64,000 nt of DNA from a virus: the IMG/VR virus record IMGVR_UViG_3300036799_000043, positions 1-64,000 of that record, one strand, 5' to 3'. The notes below the pieces were generated by a model. It saw nothing but the letters and a program-made list of their open reading frames with translations. It made no database searches and had not been told where the DNA came from. The position numbers and the translations under genes were made by a program. Positions 47,917-55,422 of the stretch are shown piece after piece. How positions within the stretch are numbered: position 1 is the first letter of the stretch; every line of letters starts with the position of its first letter.

Positions 47917-48367
47917 CATCACCGCAGCGCTGCTTGTCGCGGTGCTCAGCGTGTCGAGCGCCTACGCTGACGATCTGACTGTCTCGATCCCAGACATCAG
48001 CGTCAGCGCAGCGACAGAGCGACTGGGTGTCGTCGATGACGTGCTCAGCGCTCCAGACGATCCCGACTCGCTCGGCGTATTCGAGTTTGGCGAGCAGACG
48101 ATCATTGCCGGTCACCGAGACTGGCAGTATCGTCTGCGCGCTTTCTCTCGCCTGGATCAGCTACAGCAAGGCGCAGAGGTCGACTTGAGTGACGGTCGCA
48201 GCTACAGCGTCGACTCGACTGCGGTGCTCGACGTAGACGACGCAGACGCGTGGTCGAGCTATCTGACTGGTGACGACTCGCTCGTACTCGTAACGTGTAC
48301 AGGCCCGTTCTCCTTGAGTCGACACGAGTACTTGCAGCGCTTCGTCGTGCTCGCGTTGCCAAATTAG
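47900..48367 (+). CDS. Sortase (class E/F-like) transpeptidase
   Basis: This 155-residue protein has a signal or anchor at 1-23. The sortase fold is recognisable from TVSIPDISVSA and VFEFGEQTIIAGHRDWQYRLRAF with catalytic H72. LVLVTCTG with nucleophile C133 and QRFVVLA with R147 complete the His-Cys-Arg set. It would cleave a sorting signal and attach the protein to an amine acceptor on the host surface. The start overlaps the previous gene by 17 nt, so the two are co-translated. Sortases are rare in phages. Confidence 0.8.
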   Translation: MRSLLSITAALLVAVLSVSSAYADDLTVSIPDISVSAATERLGVVDDVLSAPDDPDSLGVFEFGEQTIIAGHRDWQYRLRAFSRLDQLQQGAEVDLSDGRSYSVDSTAVLDVDDADAWSSYLTGDDSLVLVTCTGPFSLSRHEYLQRFVVLALPN

Positions 48368-48370
48368 TAC

Positions 48371-48399
48371 TTGCGCTGCGATATGCAGTGCTGTATAGT
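48371..48399 (+). promoter_or_regulatory. Promoter of a leaderless MNTTT gene
   Basis: -35 TTGCGC, 17-nt spacer ending CAGTGCTG, -10 TATAGT, seven bases to ATG. Confidence 0.85.
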
Positions 48400-48406
48400 G
48401 AGAGCA

Positions 48407-48631
48407 ATGAACACGACGACAGAGATCAAGCGCACGACACTCACCGCTACAGCCGCAGCCAAGCTGCACTGCTCGCAGACCCACCGCTGCACCGACAGCG
48501 TTGTGGTCGTGCTGAGCTACCAGTTCGCAGACGGCGCTCGGCTCAACCACTACCCACTGTGCGAGTCGCATCAGGGCGACTATTCGCGCGACAGCCAAAC
48601 GCTGCGCGCAATCAAGGAGATCGTGCGATGA
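48407..48631 (+). CDS. 74-residue protein, leaderless, MNTTT start
   Basis: ATGAACACGACGACAG is the start element in coding form. The product has LHCSQTHRCTDSVVVVLSYQ and YPLCESH, a likely four-ligand zinc site. The function is unknown. Confidence 0.6.
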   Translation: MNTTTEIKRTTLTATAAAKLHCSQTHRCTDSVVVVLSYQFADGARLNHYPLCESHQGDYSRDSQTLRAIKEIVR

Positions 48632-49125
48632 GCAGCGTTCTGCCAGCGATGCCGAAGAACGCGATCCAGCGCAGCAAGCTCGAACTCGACGCAGAGAAAG
48701 CAGCGCGCAAGTCGCTTGAGGACAGCATCACCAATCTGCGTTCGCTGATGCACAGCGACAAGTTCCGCGAGAACCCGTACGTCAACATCGTCGACATCCT
48801 GACGTGGGCAGAGCAAGCGATGAGTGCTGCGAGCGACGCCGAGTCTGCTTCGTACGCAGTCGGCCGTATGCGCCAAGCTGTGTACAGCAACATCACTACA
48901 GCGCTCGACACGAACGGCGCCAACGCTCTGTACAAAGTCGACGCGTTCGCTCTCGAAGGACCTGAGACGCGCACTGTGTACGTGCTCAAGTCAGATGTCG
49001 AATTCGCGCTTGAAGTGCTGCGCGCTGATGGCATCTACTATCGCGCCGAACTGAGCGAATGGGAAGATGCACGACCGTGGGAGCGCGAAGGTCGCTGGCT
49101 CTACGCACAGTCGGTGACGCTGTGA
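48628..49125 (+). CDS. 165-residue hypothetical protein
   Basis: ATGA overlap with the previous gene and AAGGAG upstream. The N-terminal half is a charged helix (RSKLELDAEKAARKSLEDS) and the rest is alpha/beta (ALYKVDAFALEGPETRTVYVL). No family is recognised. Confidence 0.5.
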   Translation: MSSVLPAMPKNAIQRSKLELDAEKAARKSLEDSITNLRSLMHSDKFRENPYVNIVDILTWAEQAMSAASDAESASYAVGRMRQAVYSNITTALDTNGANALYKVDAFALEGPETRTVYVLKSDVEFALEVLRADGIYYRAELSEWEDARPWEREGRWLYAQSVTL

Positions 49126-49460
49126 AGCACGAACAGACCGAATACACGCTCGGGCCTGCGCCAACCTTTTACCATCACGCGCACTGCTCGTGCGGCTGGA
49201 GAAGTAAGGGCAGAGGTCACGTTGAGACTGTGCGGCGAGACTGGGAGCAGCACGAGCGAGAATCCAACTTGCCGAAGCTCGTCGAAGGCGAGTGCTCGTG
49301 GTGCTGTGAGCGGTCTGCGCGTTGCGTCGAATTCTTCTCCGGACTGTCGTACGCGCGACTGTGCCCAGACTGCATCAAGCGCATGCACAAGCGTAACAAC
49401 CAGCTTGCGACAGCAGATCGTCACGTGCGCTATGCGGAGAGGGCTGGACATGCCAGATAG
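49122..49460 (+). CDS. 112-residue zinc-finger protein
   Basis: The start is GTG (GTGA overlap). HAHCSCGWRS with a downstream DWEQHE is a C-x-C...H finger common in actinophage-like proteins, and ECSWCCERS with LCPDCIKR form a second site. It may bind nucleic acid. Confidence 0.55.
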   Translation: MKHEQTEYTLGPAPTFYHHAHCSCGWRSKGRGHVETVRRDWEQHERESNLPKLVEGECSWCCERSARCVEFFSGLSYARLCPDCIKRMHKRNNQLATADRHVRYAERAGHAR

Positions 49461-49788
49461 GGTGCAGTCAATGGAAGGCATGATGCTCGAAGCTGAGCAG
49501 CACGCGGCGCGCAACGAAGCCGACAAACAGGCCCTTGAGCGCATTGTCGAGAACCGACGACAAGCGTTGCAGATCGCAGAGACGAAGTGGACGGAAGTGC
49601 GCGATGGTCTTGTGTTGCAGCTACAGTGCTGCACAGGACCTCGTGACAACTTCGCGCTGCCGAGTGTCGTTGCGCACAGCGCAGACAAGCTCAATCAGTG
49701 GTTGACAGCCTACGATCAAGCGAGTGAGGAATACTACGCCGCACGACGGGCGCTGCGCTGCTTGAGAGGGGAGCCAGAAGATAGCTAA
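49450..49788 (+). CDS. 112-residue helical protein
   Basis: A long charged helix (MLEAEQHAARNEADKQALERI) suggests a coiled coil; the end is also helical (YDQASEEYYAARRALRCL). It overlaps its neighbour by 11 nt. The function is unknown. Confidence 0.5.
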   Translation: MPDRVQSMEGMMLEAEQHAARNEADKQALERIVENRRQALQIAETKWTEVRDGLVLQLQCCTGPRDNFALPSVVAHSADKLNQWLTAYDQASEEYYAARRALRCLRGEPEDS

Positions 49789-49803
49789 CGTTAGACTGTC
49801 AAC

Positions 49804-50301
49804 GTGAGCGAACCAGCAGCGAGCGACGTTGTAGAGGCGTTTTGCGACGCGCTCGCTATTGCGGTCAGATACGCCACAAGAGCGCAGCGAATATATCTGC
49901 GCATCAATGGGAAGCGAGGAACCGGAACAGTGGTAGATATTCCTGATGATCGCGCATTCGGCCTTGTCGTCGACTTTGAAGACAAATTTGGCGAACAGGC
50001 GCGCGAGCCGGGCGCAGTCACTTTCAGCAGCGACCAGACTGATCTCGTCACGATCACGCCGAACACGATGCTTGACGCCGACGGCAATGTCGTGCCCGCA
50101 ACTGACGACATGCACGCGACTGCTATGGCGAACGCCGGCAGCGGCAGCTTCAATCTGTTCGCGAGCAGCGGCACGCTGAATCTCGAAACGCCCGAGGCGT
50201 GCAACATCGTCGCTGGTTCTGCGGTGACCGGCCACGTGGTCGTCGAATTGACGCAACCCGCTGCGTCGTCGGCACATCACCGCACTCACAAGGACAAGTA
50301 G
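49804..50301 (+). CDS. 165-residue protein with Ig-like C-terminus
   Basis: The start is GTG, six bases after TAGACT, so it may be leaderless with a GTG start, although no -35 is visible. The N-terminal 80 residues are alpha/beta. The C-terminal 80 (LVTITPNTMLDADGNVVPA to TGHVVVELTQ) look like a beta-sandwich of the kind found in phage decoration proteins. A terminator follows. Confidence 0.5.
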   Translation: MSEPAASDVVEAFCDALAIAVRYATRAQRIYLRINGKRGTGTVVDIPDDRAFGLVVDFEDKFGEQAREPGAVTFSSDQTDLVTITPNTMLDADGNVVPATDDMHATAMANAGSGSFNLFASSGTLNLETPEACNIVAGSAVTGHVVVELTQPAASSAHHRTHKDK

Positions 50302-50307
50302 CTCACA

Positions 50308-50332
50308 GGCGTCGCAGTTTATCTGCGGCGCC
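50308..50332 (+). terminator. Hairpin terminator
   Basis: GGCGTCGCAG pairs with CTGCGGCGCC (one wobble) around TTTAT, followed by TTCTCT. ACACACACGACGA begins 8 nt downstream. Confidence 0.75.
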
Positions 50333-50367
50333 TTCTCTGACACACACGACGAATGGTGGGGCCACCG

Positions 50368-50844
50368 ATGAGTGACTTATTGATCGAGCGCGCGACACAC
50401 GACGATTACTGGCTTATTCAGCAGATTGTAGAGTCTGCAAATTTGCCATCAGACAATGTGCATTCGACACCGTTTCTGATTGCGCGCAAAGATCAAATAC
50501 CAGTAGGCGTGATTGGCTACAGTATCGAGAGAGAGGGCTGGGTGCATGTGCGCTCACTCAGCGTACGTAAGTCGTTTCGGCGTCAAGGTATTGGCGAAGC
50601 ACTGATACAAGCGCTCGTGGACTATCTCAAGACGCGCGATGACGCAACGGTGTTGATCGTTATGTGCATGTACTGGAACATTCGTTTCTACAAGAATCGA
50701 GGTTTTCAGCGCATCTCGTCGCAGGCGAAGCAACACGATCCAGTCGCAGCGCTTGAGGAACATTCGCACTGCACGTGCTTCGCTCTGCGACTACAGCAGC
50801 CTATTGAGGACGTGCTCGCGCCGCAGATGCTAAATGCCAAGTAG
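50368..50844 (+). CDS. GNAT acetyltransferase
   Basis: This 158-residue protein has the GNAT order: IERATHDDYWLIQQIV, then PVGVIGYSIEREGWVHVRSLSV. The acetyl-CoA loop is RKSFRRQGIGEALIQALVDYL, followed by NIRFYKNRGFQR. It acetylates an amine or protein; the substrate is unknown and could be a host factor, toxin or antibiotic-like molecule. The start at 50368 has GGTGGGG upstream; an ATG at 50353 is possible. Confidence 0.8.
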   Translation: MSDLLIERATHDDYWLIQQIVESANLPSDNVHSTPFLIARKDQIPVGVIGYSIEREGWVHVRSLSVRKSFRRQGIGEALIQALVDYLKTRDDATVLIVMCMYWNIRFYKNRGFQRISSQAKQHDPVAALEEHSHCTCFALRLQQPIEDVLAPQMLNAK

Positions 50845-51421
50845 GCCACCGCTACCCGACAGTGACGCTGCGTACGTTTGCCGTAACCATCACACGGACG
50901 AGCTTGTCAGCGGCGCATTGTTCTCTCAAAACAACGAGCATCGATACGCGCTCTGGCGCATGTGGGGAGACGGTGCGTACGTGCTGTTTTGCGGATTGAA
51001 CCCGTCGACTGCTGACGATCTCAAGAACGATCCGACGTGTACGCGTGAAGTGAACTGGGCGCGAGCATGGGGCTTCGATGGCTTCGTCAAAGTGAACTGG
51101 GGCAGCTATCGCTCGACGAGTCCGCTCGTGCTCAAGGGTCTTGGGCCTGACACTGCGACTGGTGGGTTATTCAACGATATCGCGTTGATCCACTACGCTC
51201 GTCAGGCCGCGCTCGTCGTGGTGTGTTGGGGCGTACACGGTGCGCTCTGGCAGCACGGTAGGAAGGTCGTCAGAGCATTGCAGACGTGGGACGTGCAGCC
51301 ATACGCGTTTCACTTCTATCGCGCTGGTAAGCGTTACGCAGAGGTGGCAAACGGTGAGCCTCGTCACACGCTGTACCTGCCAAATTCTGCTCGACTGCAC
51401 GCGTATCAAACGCGCCTCTAA
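50834..51421 (+). CDS. DUF1643 family protein
   Basis: This 195-residue protein has HRYALWRMWGDGAYVLFCGLNPSTADDLKNDPTC, then ARAWGFDGFVKVNWGSYRSTSP and VVCWGVHGALWQHGRKV, which fit DUF1643. The biochemical role is unknown; the family occurs in phages and bacteria. It overlaps the acetyltransferase by 11 nt. Confidence 0.8.
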   Translation: MPSRPPLPDSDAAYVCRNHHTDELVSGALFSQNNEHRYALWRMWGDGAYVLFCGLNPSTADDLKNDPTCTREVNWARAWGFDGFVKVNWGSYRSTSPLVLKGLGPDTATGGLFNDIALIHYARQAALVVVCWGVHGALWQHGRKVVRALQTWDVQPYAFHFYRAGKRYAEVANGEPRHTLYLPNSARLHAYQTRL

Positions 51422-51476
51422 CGCCACGCTGATGCTGCTCTGATACGAGATGTCGCATTCTGATGTACGTAAACAG

Positions 51477-51669
51477 ACCGGGGTAGCTCAGTTGGTAGAG
51501 CACGGAGCGGGTACAAGTCGACACGATGAGCGCGCAGAGCACGTAGCTAGTGCCGAGCAGACTCAAAGCGAGAATTCGCGGCCCTTGCCGAAGCCAGACA
51601 CGTTTGCAAGCGTGCGCGGAACAGGGAAAGAAACCTCCGAGGTCGTGGGTTCAAGTCCTGCCCCCGGTG
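51477..51669 (+). tRNA. tRNA gene interrupted in the anticodon loop
   Basis: The 5-prime half (51477-51507) has acceptor ACCGGGG, TA, D-arm GCTC-AGTTGGTA-GAGC, A26 and anticodon stem CGGAG. The 3-prime half (51635-51669) has stem CTCCG, variable loop AGGTC, T-arm GTGGG-TTCAAGT-CCTGC, acceptor CCCCGGT and discriminator G; CTA rather than CCA follows. The two halves match each other, but 127 nt separate the stems instead of 7. The insertion can fold (GCGA-gaat-TCGC, CGCGCA with TGCGCG). No U33 is evident at either junction, so the anticodon cannot be read with confidence; GAAA next to the 3-prime stem would suggest GAA (Phe). It may be an intron-bearing or a broken tRNA. Confidence 0.6.
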
Positions 51670-51746
51670 CTAGATCGAGAGCAGGCGTACAGCTTCGCTG
51701 GCGTCAAGCTCTTGGCAGAGCAGAGTGCCCGTACGCGTACCGCTGG

Positions 51747-52118
51747 GTGCTGCCACTCGGTCGCTTCGGCTCGATCAGGCTGCATCAGTGGTTGCGATCA
51801 GACGACGAGCGCGCAGCGCACGATCACCCGAGCGACTTTCTGACGCTCGTGCTGTTCGGCGGCTACGTCGACGCGCTTGAGCATGCAGACGGCTCGCAGA
51901 GTTACGACAGACTAGCTGTCGCAGCGGTGCGCTACAGACGCGCTGAGCACCGTCACAGAGTCGTCCTGACGCATTCCCCAACGTGGACACTGCTGTACTT
52001 TGCGCCCGCGCGTCGTGACTGGGGTTTCTACAAGCGTCGAGCGATCGGTGGCTTTCGCTTTCTTCGGCAACACAAGTGGTTCGCGAGCTTCGGTCACCAT
52101 CCGTGCGACCAGCAGTGA
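51747..52118 (+). CDS. Cupin-like phage protein
   Basis: This 123-residue protein, from the GTG at 51747, has SIRLHQWLRSDDERAAHDHPSDFLTLVLFGGYVDAL, then YRRAEHRHRVVL and WTLLYFAPARRDWGFYK. It fits a phage cupin family in which HDH and HxH could hold a metal. The family usually has about 20 residues before SIRLH, and the frame is open upstream through the tRNA. The true start may therefore be a GTG at 51645 inside the T-arm, or an unrecognised codon. Confidence 0.6.
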   Translation: MLPLGRFGSIRLHQWLRSDDERAAHDHPSDFLTLVLFGGYVDALEHADGSQSYDRLAVAAVRYRRAEHRHRVVLTHSPTWTLLYFAPARRDWGFYKRRAIGGFRFLRQHKWFASFGHHPCDQQ

Positions 52119-52217
52119 CGCGTCCGTAATGTTTAGCTCTTGTCTAAGCAGCCGTGATTACACATACTGCGCTCGCTGACAGCGAAGACTGTCAAGCACA
52201 CGACTAAGGAGCGAACG

Positions 52218-52682
52218 ATGTTTCGCACAATCTCTCGCACTGTCACTGTTCTCGCCGCCGCTGCAGTTCTCGCCGCCTTCGCTGTTGCACCCGCGTCAGC
52301 GTATATGCCAACGCAGAGCGACTATCTGCATCTCGACAACTTCAACCTGAAAGCTCAAGACGTTGGCGGCAATAACTGGCTGACGCTGGGTGATCTCAAG
52401 ACGACTCGCTATGCCGTAGTGCGAGCCACGAACGTCAAAGGCGCTGCCGGCGTGACTATGACGCTCTGGGTGAGCGGTCGCGAGGACAAGCTTTACGTGC
52501 AGAACAACCAGACCGTGCTCGTCGACTTCGGCAAGTACATCAACACTGACACGTTCACCGAGATGCAGATGCAGTTCCCGCGCGGCACTCAGGTGACCAA
52601 CGTCACGCTCGACGTGTACGCAGTGTCGAGTGGCTTCTTCTCTGCTATCGCTGCGCCGACGCCAGCGCCGTACGTTCCCTAG
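52218..52682 (+). CDS. Secreted beta-rich protein
   Basis: This 154-residue protein has a clear signal peptide (residues 1-28, ending APASA). The mature part is beta-rich (YAVVRATNVKGAAGVTMTLWVSG, TNVTLDVYAVSSG). CACACGACTAAGGAG precedes the ATG. It is released from or displayed on the host; the function is unknown. A strong terminator follows. Confidence 0.55.
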   Translation: MFRTISRTVTVLAAAAVLAAFAVAPASAYMPTQSDYLHLDNFNLKAQDVGGNNWLTLGDLKTTRYAVVRATNVKGAAGVTMTLWVSGREDKLYVQNNQTVLVDFGKYINTDTFTEMQMQFPRGTQVTNVTLDVYAVSSGFFSAIAAPTPAPYVP

Positions 52683-52701
52683 CTTTCAGCGCTCGCGTCA
52701 C

Positions 52702-52735
52702 AAAACGCCACGAGTCTTCGGATTCGTGGCGTTTT
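52702..52735 (+). terminator. UUCG-tetraloop terminator
   Basis: AAAACGCCACGAGTC and GATTCGTGGCGTTTT form a 15-bp stem (one wobble) closed by a TTCG loop, ending in a T-run. Confidence 0.9.
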
Positions 52736-52738
52736 CTA

Positions 52739-52768
52739 TTGCGCTCGCAGTATGCAGCACTGTATATT
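52739..52768 (+). promoter_or_regulatory. Promoter directly after the terminator
   Basis: -35 TTGCGC, 18-nt spacer ending CAGCACTG, -10 TATATT, nine bases to ATG. Confidence 0.85.
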
Positions 52769-52777
52769 GAAAGAGTC

Positions 52778-53620
52778 ATGAACACGACGACGCGAACAGA
52801 TGTCCACTCACCGAAGAACCTCATCACTGAGGACTACGAACTCGTCAACTGCTTCGACAACCAGACTGCCTGGGCAATCACTGAGTACGGCTTGACGATC
52901 TCGCGCAAGCTGCACGCTGATGACGAGCTTGGTCGCGGTGCGAACCAGTGCCACCACTGCGGCGCTCACATTCGCTACTTTGCAGTGCTTGAGCACACGC
53001 CGACCGGCAAGTACATCGTTGCTGGCGAGACCTGCGTCGACAATCGATTCTCGCGAGCGACCGCTGACTTCCAGCGCCTCCGCAAGCAAGCTGAGCTAGA
53101 TCGCGCGCAGCAGCGCATCAAGCGAGCGCTCGAACAGTTCGCCGCTGACAACAGCGATGTTGCGTTTCTCGCGACTGGCGAGCTTCCGGAGAGCATCTCG
53201 TGGAACAACTTCGTGAGTGACATCTCGCGCAAGCTGCGCATGTACGGCGAGATCAGCACTCGTCAACTGACCGCCGTTCGCGACGCCATCCAGCGCGCCG
53301 AGCAGCAGAACGCAGAGCGCGCCGCTCGCAAAGCAGCCGAAGCGACGCAGATCACGAGCGATGTCGTTGAGGGCCGCATCGAGATCAGCGGCGAAGTGCT
53401 CTCGACCAAGTGGATCGAAAGCCAGTTCGGTAGCTCACTCAAGATGCTCGTACGCGACGCTCGTGGCTTCAAAGTCTTCGGCAGTGTCCCGAGCAGCATC
53501 AGCGCGAATCGTGGCGACCGCGTTCGCTTCGTCGCGACAGTCGAGCGCTCGCGCGACGACTCGCAGTTTGGATTCTTCTCTCGCCCGAGCAAAGCAGCGG
53601 TCATTACGACCGCTGCGTAG
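52778..53620 (+). CDS. 280-residue zinc-finger protein, leaderless, MNTTT start
   Basis: The coding start is ATGAACACGACGACG. An N-terminal domain has QCHHCGAHIRYFAVLEH, then YIVAGETCVDNRF, a CxxC...GxxC zinc unit seen in phage proteins. A coiled-coil helix (FQRLRKQAELDRAQQRIKRA) follows. The C-terminal 80 residues (GRIEISGEVLSTKWIESQFG, VRFVATVERS) resemble an OB-like nucleic-acid-binding barrel. A role in nucleic acid binding is inferred. Confidence 0.6.
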   Translation: MNTTTRTDVHSPKNLITEDYELVNCFDNQTAWAITEYGLTISRKLHADDELGRGANQCHHCGAHIRYFAVLEHTPTGKYIVAGETCVDNRFSRATADFQRLRKQAELDRAQQRIKRALEQFAADNSDVAFLATGELPESISWNNFVSDISRKLRMYGEISTRQLTAVRDAIQRAEQQNAERAARKAAEATQITSDVVEGRIEISGEVLSTKWIESQFGSSLKMLVRDARGFKVFGSVPSSISANRGDRVRFVATVERSRDDSQFGFFSRPSKAAVITTAA

Positions 53621-53621
53621 C

Positions 53622-53650
53622 TTGCACGTGAGTTAGCAGTAGAGTAGACT
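53622..53650 (+). promoter_or_regulatory. Promoter of the small basic gene string
   Basis: -35 TTGCAC, 17-nt spacer, -10 TAGACT, GAGACT, then ACACACGACAAGGAG combining start element and ribosome site. Confidence 0.8.
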
Positions 53651-53679
53651 GAGACTACACACGACAAGGAGACAGTCAG

Positions 53680-53826
53680 ATGCCTAAACTCGAACGCGCC
53701 GCTCGCCGCGACGCACGCGAAAAAGCCGAACCACGCCGCAACGTGCACCAGAAGTCGGCTCGGCGCCGACAACTGCGCCGCTCAAGCGTCATGCGACTTA
53801 CGGCCGCTTACGGCCGAGCCGCATGA
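53680..53826 (+). CDS. 48-residue Arg-rich protein
   Basis: The ATG follows ACACGACAAGGAG. About one third of residues are Arg or Lys (RAARRDAREKAEPRR, then SARRRQLRRSS), suggesting binding to nucleic acid. Stop and next start overlap as ATGA. CTTACGGCCG occurs twice near its end. Confidence 0.5.
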   Translation: MPKLERAARRDAREKAEPRRNVHQKSARRRQLRRSSVMRLTAAYGRAA

Positions 53827-54026
53827 CGAGCATCGATAAGCTCCCGAATGCACTCGTCGAAGCAGCGCGCCAGACTCTCGGCGTCGACGCTGGCGACACA
53901 AGCCGCGACGCACTGATTGAGAGTATGAACGCGCGCACGCTCGTCAGCAAGTACACACAGTGGCATCTTGGCGATAGATCATGGGGCACGGCCATCTACG
54001 ACTACATCAAGGAGATCGAGCCGTGA
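53823..54026 (+). CDS. 67-residue hypothetical protein
   Basis: A helical protein (LPNALVEAARQTLGVDAGD, then TSRDALIESMNARTLVSKY) ending in an acidic helix. It is part of a string of ATGA/GTGA overlapped small genes. Confidence 0.5.
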   Translation: MTSIDKLPNALVEAARQTLGVDAGDTSRDALIESMNARTLVSKYTQWHLGDRSWGTAIYDYIKEIEP

Positions 54027-54307
54027 CACTCAACTATCAGCCAATCCCGAGTGTCAGTGGCAATGGCTACACCGCGCTCACACTGCGCGAACCAGGCGAA
54101 TGGTTCGACCAGCCGACGTGGTTCGTGTTCGTGGGAGGTTGCGGTGTTGCGCAGACCACGACACAAGCTGACGCCGAGCGCGAGCTACTCGCGCGCGCTG
54201 TTAGCTACTGTGACCGACACATCGCGTACGCCAAGACGCAGATTGAGCACTACGAGCGTCAGAAACGGGTGCTGCAATCGAATGGACTGATAAGGCAGGT
54301 TGACTGA
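54023..54307 (+). CDS. 94-residue hypothetical protein
   Basis: The start is GTG (GTGA overlap). Beta-rich first half (GYTALTLREPGEWFDQPTWFVF) and a charged helical end (YAKTQIEHYERQKRVL). No family is recognised. Confidence 0.5.
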   Translation: MTLNYQPIPSVSGNGYTALTLREPGEWFDQPTWFVFVGGCGVAQTTTQADAERELLARAVSYCDRHIAYAKTQIEHYERQKRVLQSNGLIRQVD

Positions 54308-54511
54308 GTGGCTTCCGGCAATATCGACGATCCAGAATTCACGTTCAACGATCTAGTCGACTGGGCGGCGAGCTACTTGCTGATCGAACTGATAGCTGGT
54401 CGCTTCCGTCAGGGTGTTTGGATGGTGTGTTCACAGTCCGTACGTTGGCGAGCGATGCGCAGTGATGAGGCTGTTGGCGCAAATATGTCGTGGACGAAGA
54501 AAGTCAAATGA
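54308..54511 (+). CDS. 67-residue hypothetical protein
   Basis: The start is GTG. A hydrophobic stretch (DWAASYLLIELIAGRF) might be an amphipathic or membrane-touching helix. The C-terminus is basic. No family is recognised. Confidence 0.4.
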   Translation: MASGNIDDPEFTFNDLVDWAASYLLIELIAGRFRQGVWMVCSQSVRWRAMRSDEAVGANMSWTKKVK

Positions 54512-54861
54512 CCGACGACGAGCGCATGTCACTCGACGAGCTACAGCGCCTCATGCAAGCGCATCAGGCTGAGTGGGTAATCATCCCCGAACAGAAGCTA
54601 GACGAGCTTGGCATTGTCGACTACACGAGTCTCAACACGACCATAAGCTCGTCGCGCGAACTGCTGTGTCGTGAGTGCTTTATCGCGACACGATCCATCG
54701 TGGTTGCGGCGTGGCCGTGTACGACGCACAAGCTGCTCGCGCGTAACCAGGAGATGACCGAATTGGTACAGCGCTTGTGGGGAGCGGTGCATCACTTGGA
54801 TCGTGAGAATCCCTTTATACGCCAGGCATACGAGCACCTCGGGCTACACGTCGAGCGCTGA
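54508..54861 (+). CDS. 117-residue hypothetical protein
   Basis: ATGA overlap selects this start. Helical N-terminus (DERMSLDELQRLMQAHQAEW). A central CRECFIATRS with a later CTTH may bind one zinc ion, and the C-terminus is helical. No family is recognised. Confidence 0.5.
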   Translation: MTDDERMSLDELQRLMQAHQAEWVIIPEQKLDELGIVDYTSLNTTISSSRELLCRECFIATRSIVVAAWPCTTHKLLARNQEMTELVQRLWGAVHHLDRENPFIRQAYEHLGLHVER

Positions 54862-54874
54862 AAATGGAGCATCA

Positions 54875-55015
54875 ATGTCGATAACGCTTGTGTTTCCAGA
54901 CTGGCCAGCGTGGGTCTACGTAGTCGTTGTTGCCCTGTTGGTACTCATTGGCTCGATAGGTGAGCAGATCGGGCGTGATCTGTACGACTTTTTCGCTCGA
55001 CGCGTACGACGATGA
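54875..55015 (+). CDS. 46-residue membrane protein
   Basis: GGAG precedes the ATG. One transmembrane segment (WVYVVVVALLVLIGSIG) with a basic C-terminus (FFARRVRR). It could be a holin-like, antiholin-like or regulatory micropeptide; nothing decides. Confidence 0.5.
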   Translation: MSITLVFPDWPAWVYVVVVALLVLIGSIGEQIGRDLYDFFARRVRR

Positions 55016-55422
55016 CTGACAAGCTGCTACATGGCCTACGACCACTGACGCTGCAGTACGCCGGCATGATCGCGCTCGCGCTGCTCGAAAGCGACGAGTT
55101 TCGCTGCACCGCTGAGAAGTGGATGGACGACGACGCAGATCAGCACGAAGACTGGTACGACGACAAGGATCGCTGTACACACGTGCTGACCGTCGAGATC
55201 GAACACGAGTATGGCGAGTACGGGTCGCTGCTGTCTAGCGCGCTCGTCGTGCGCGGTGTGTGTGCAGCGTGGCACAGATACGAGTGGGGCGAAGGTGGCG
55301 TATACGAGGAGATCGCGCATCGCTACAGCGAGCGTCAGCAGCTACTCCGTCGTGTGCGCGAAGTGATGCGCCTGGGTGATCTACCAATCAAGCACAAGAT
55401 GTGGGATGTGATGCCATTCTGA
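55012..55422 (+). CDS. 136-residue acidic protein
   Basis: ATGA overlap with the membrane peptide gene. The product is acidic in the middle (DDDADQHEDWYDDKDRC) with helical ends. It might mimic nucleic acid or bind metal; no family is recognised. Confidence 0.5.
   Translation: MTDKLLHGLRPLTLQYAGMIALALLESDEFRCTAEKWMDDDADQHEDWYDDKDRCTHVLTVEIEHEYGEYGSLLSSALVVRGVCAAWHRYEWGEGGVYEEIAHRYSERQQLLRRVREVMRLGDLPIKHKMWDVMPF

Noticed and set aside
51477-51669. tmRNA
   Set aside because: A full D-arm and an anticodon stem are present, no tag-peptide frame or pseudoknots are visible, and the two halves pair as an ordinary tRNA.
51450-51745. Protein coding in the frame before the cupin (GVAQLVEH, VVGSSPAPGA)
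   Set aside because: These strings are the familiar false translation of a tRNA gene; the RNA features explain the sequence.
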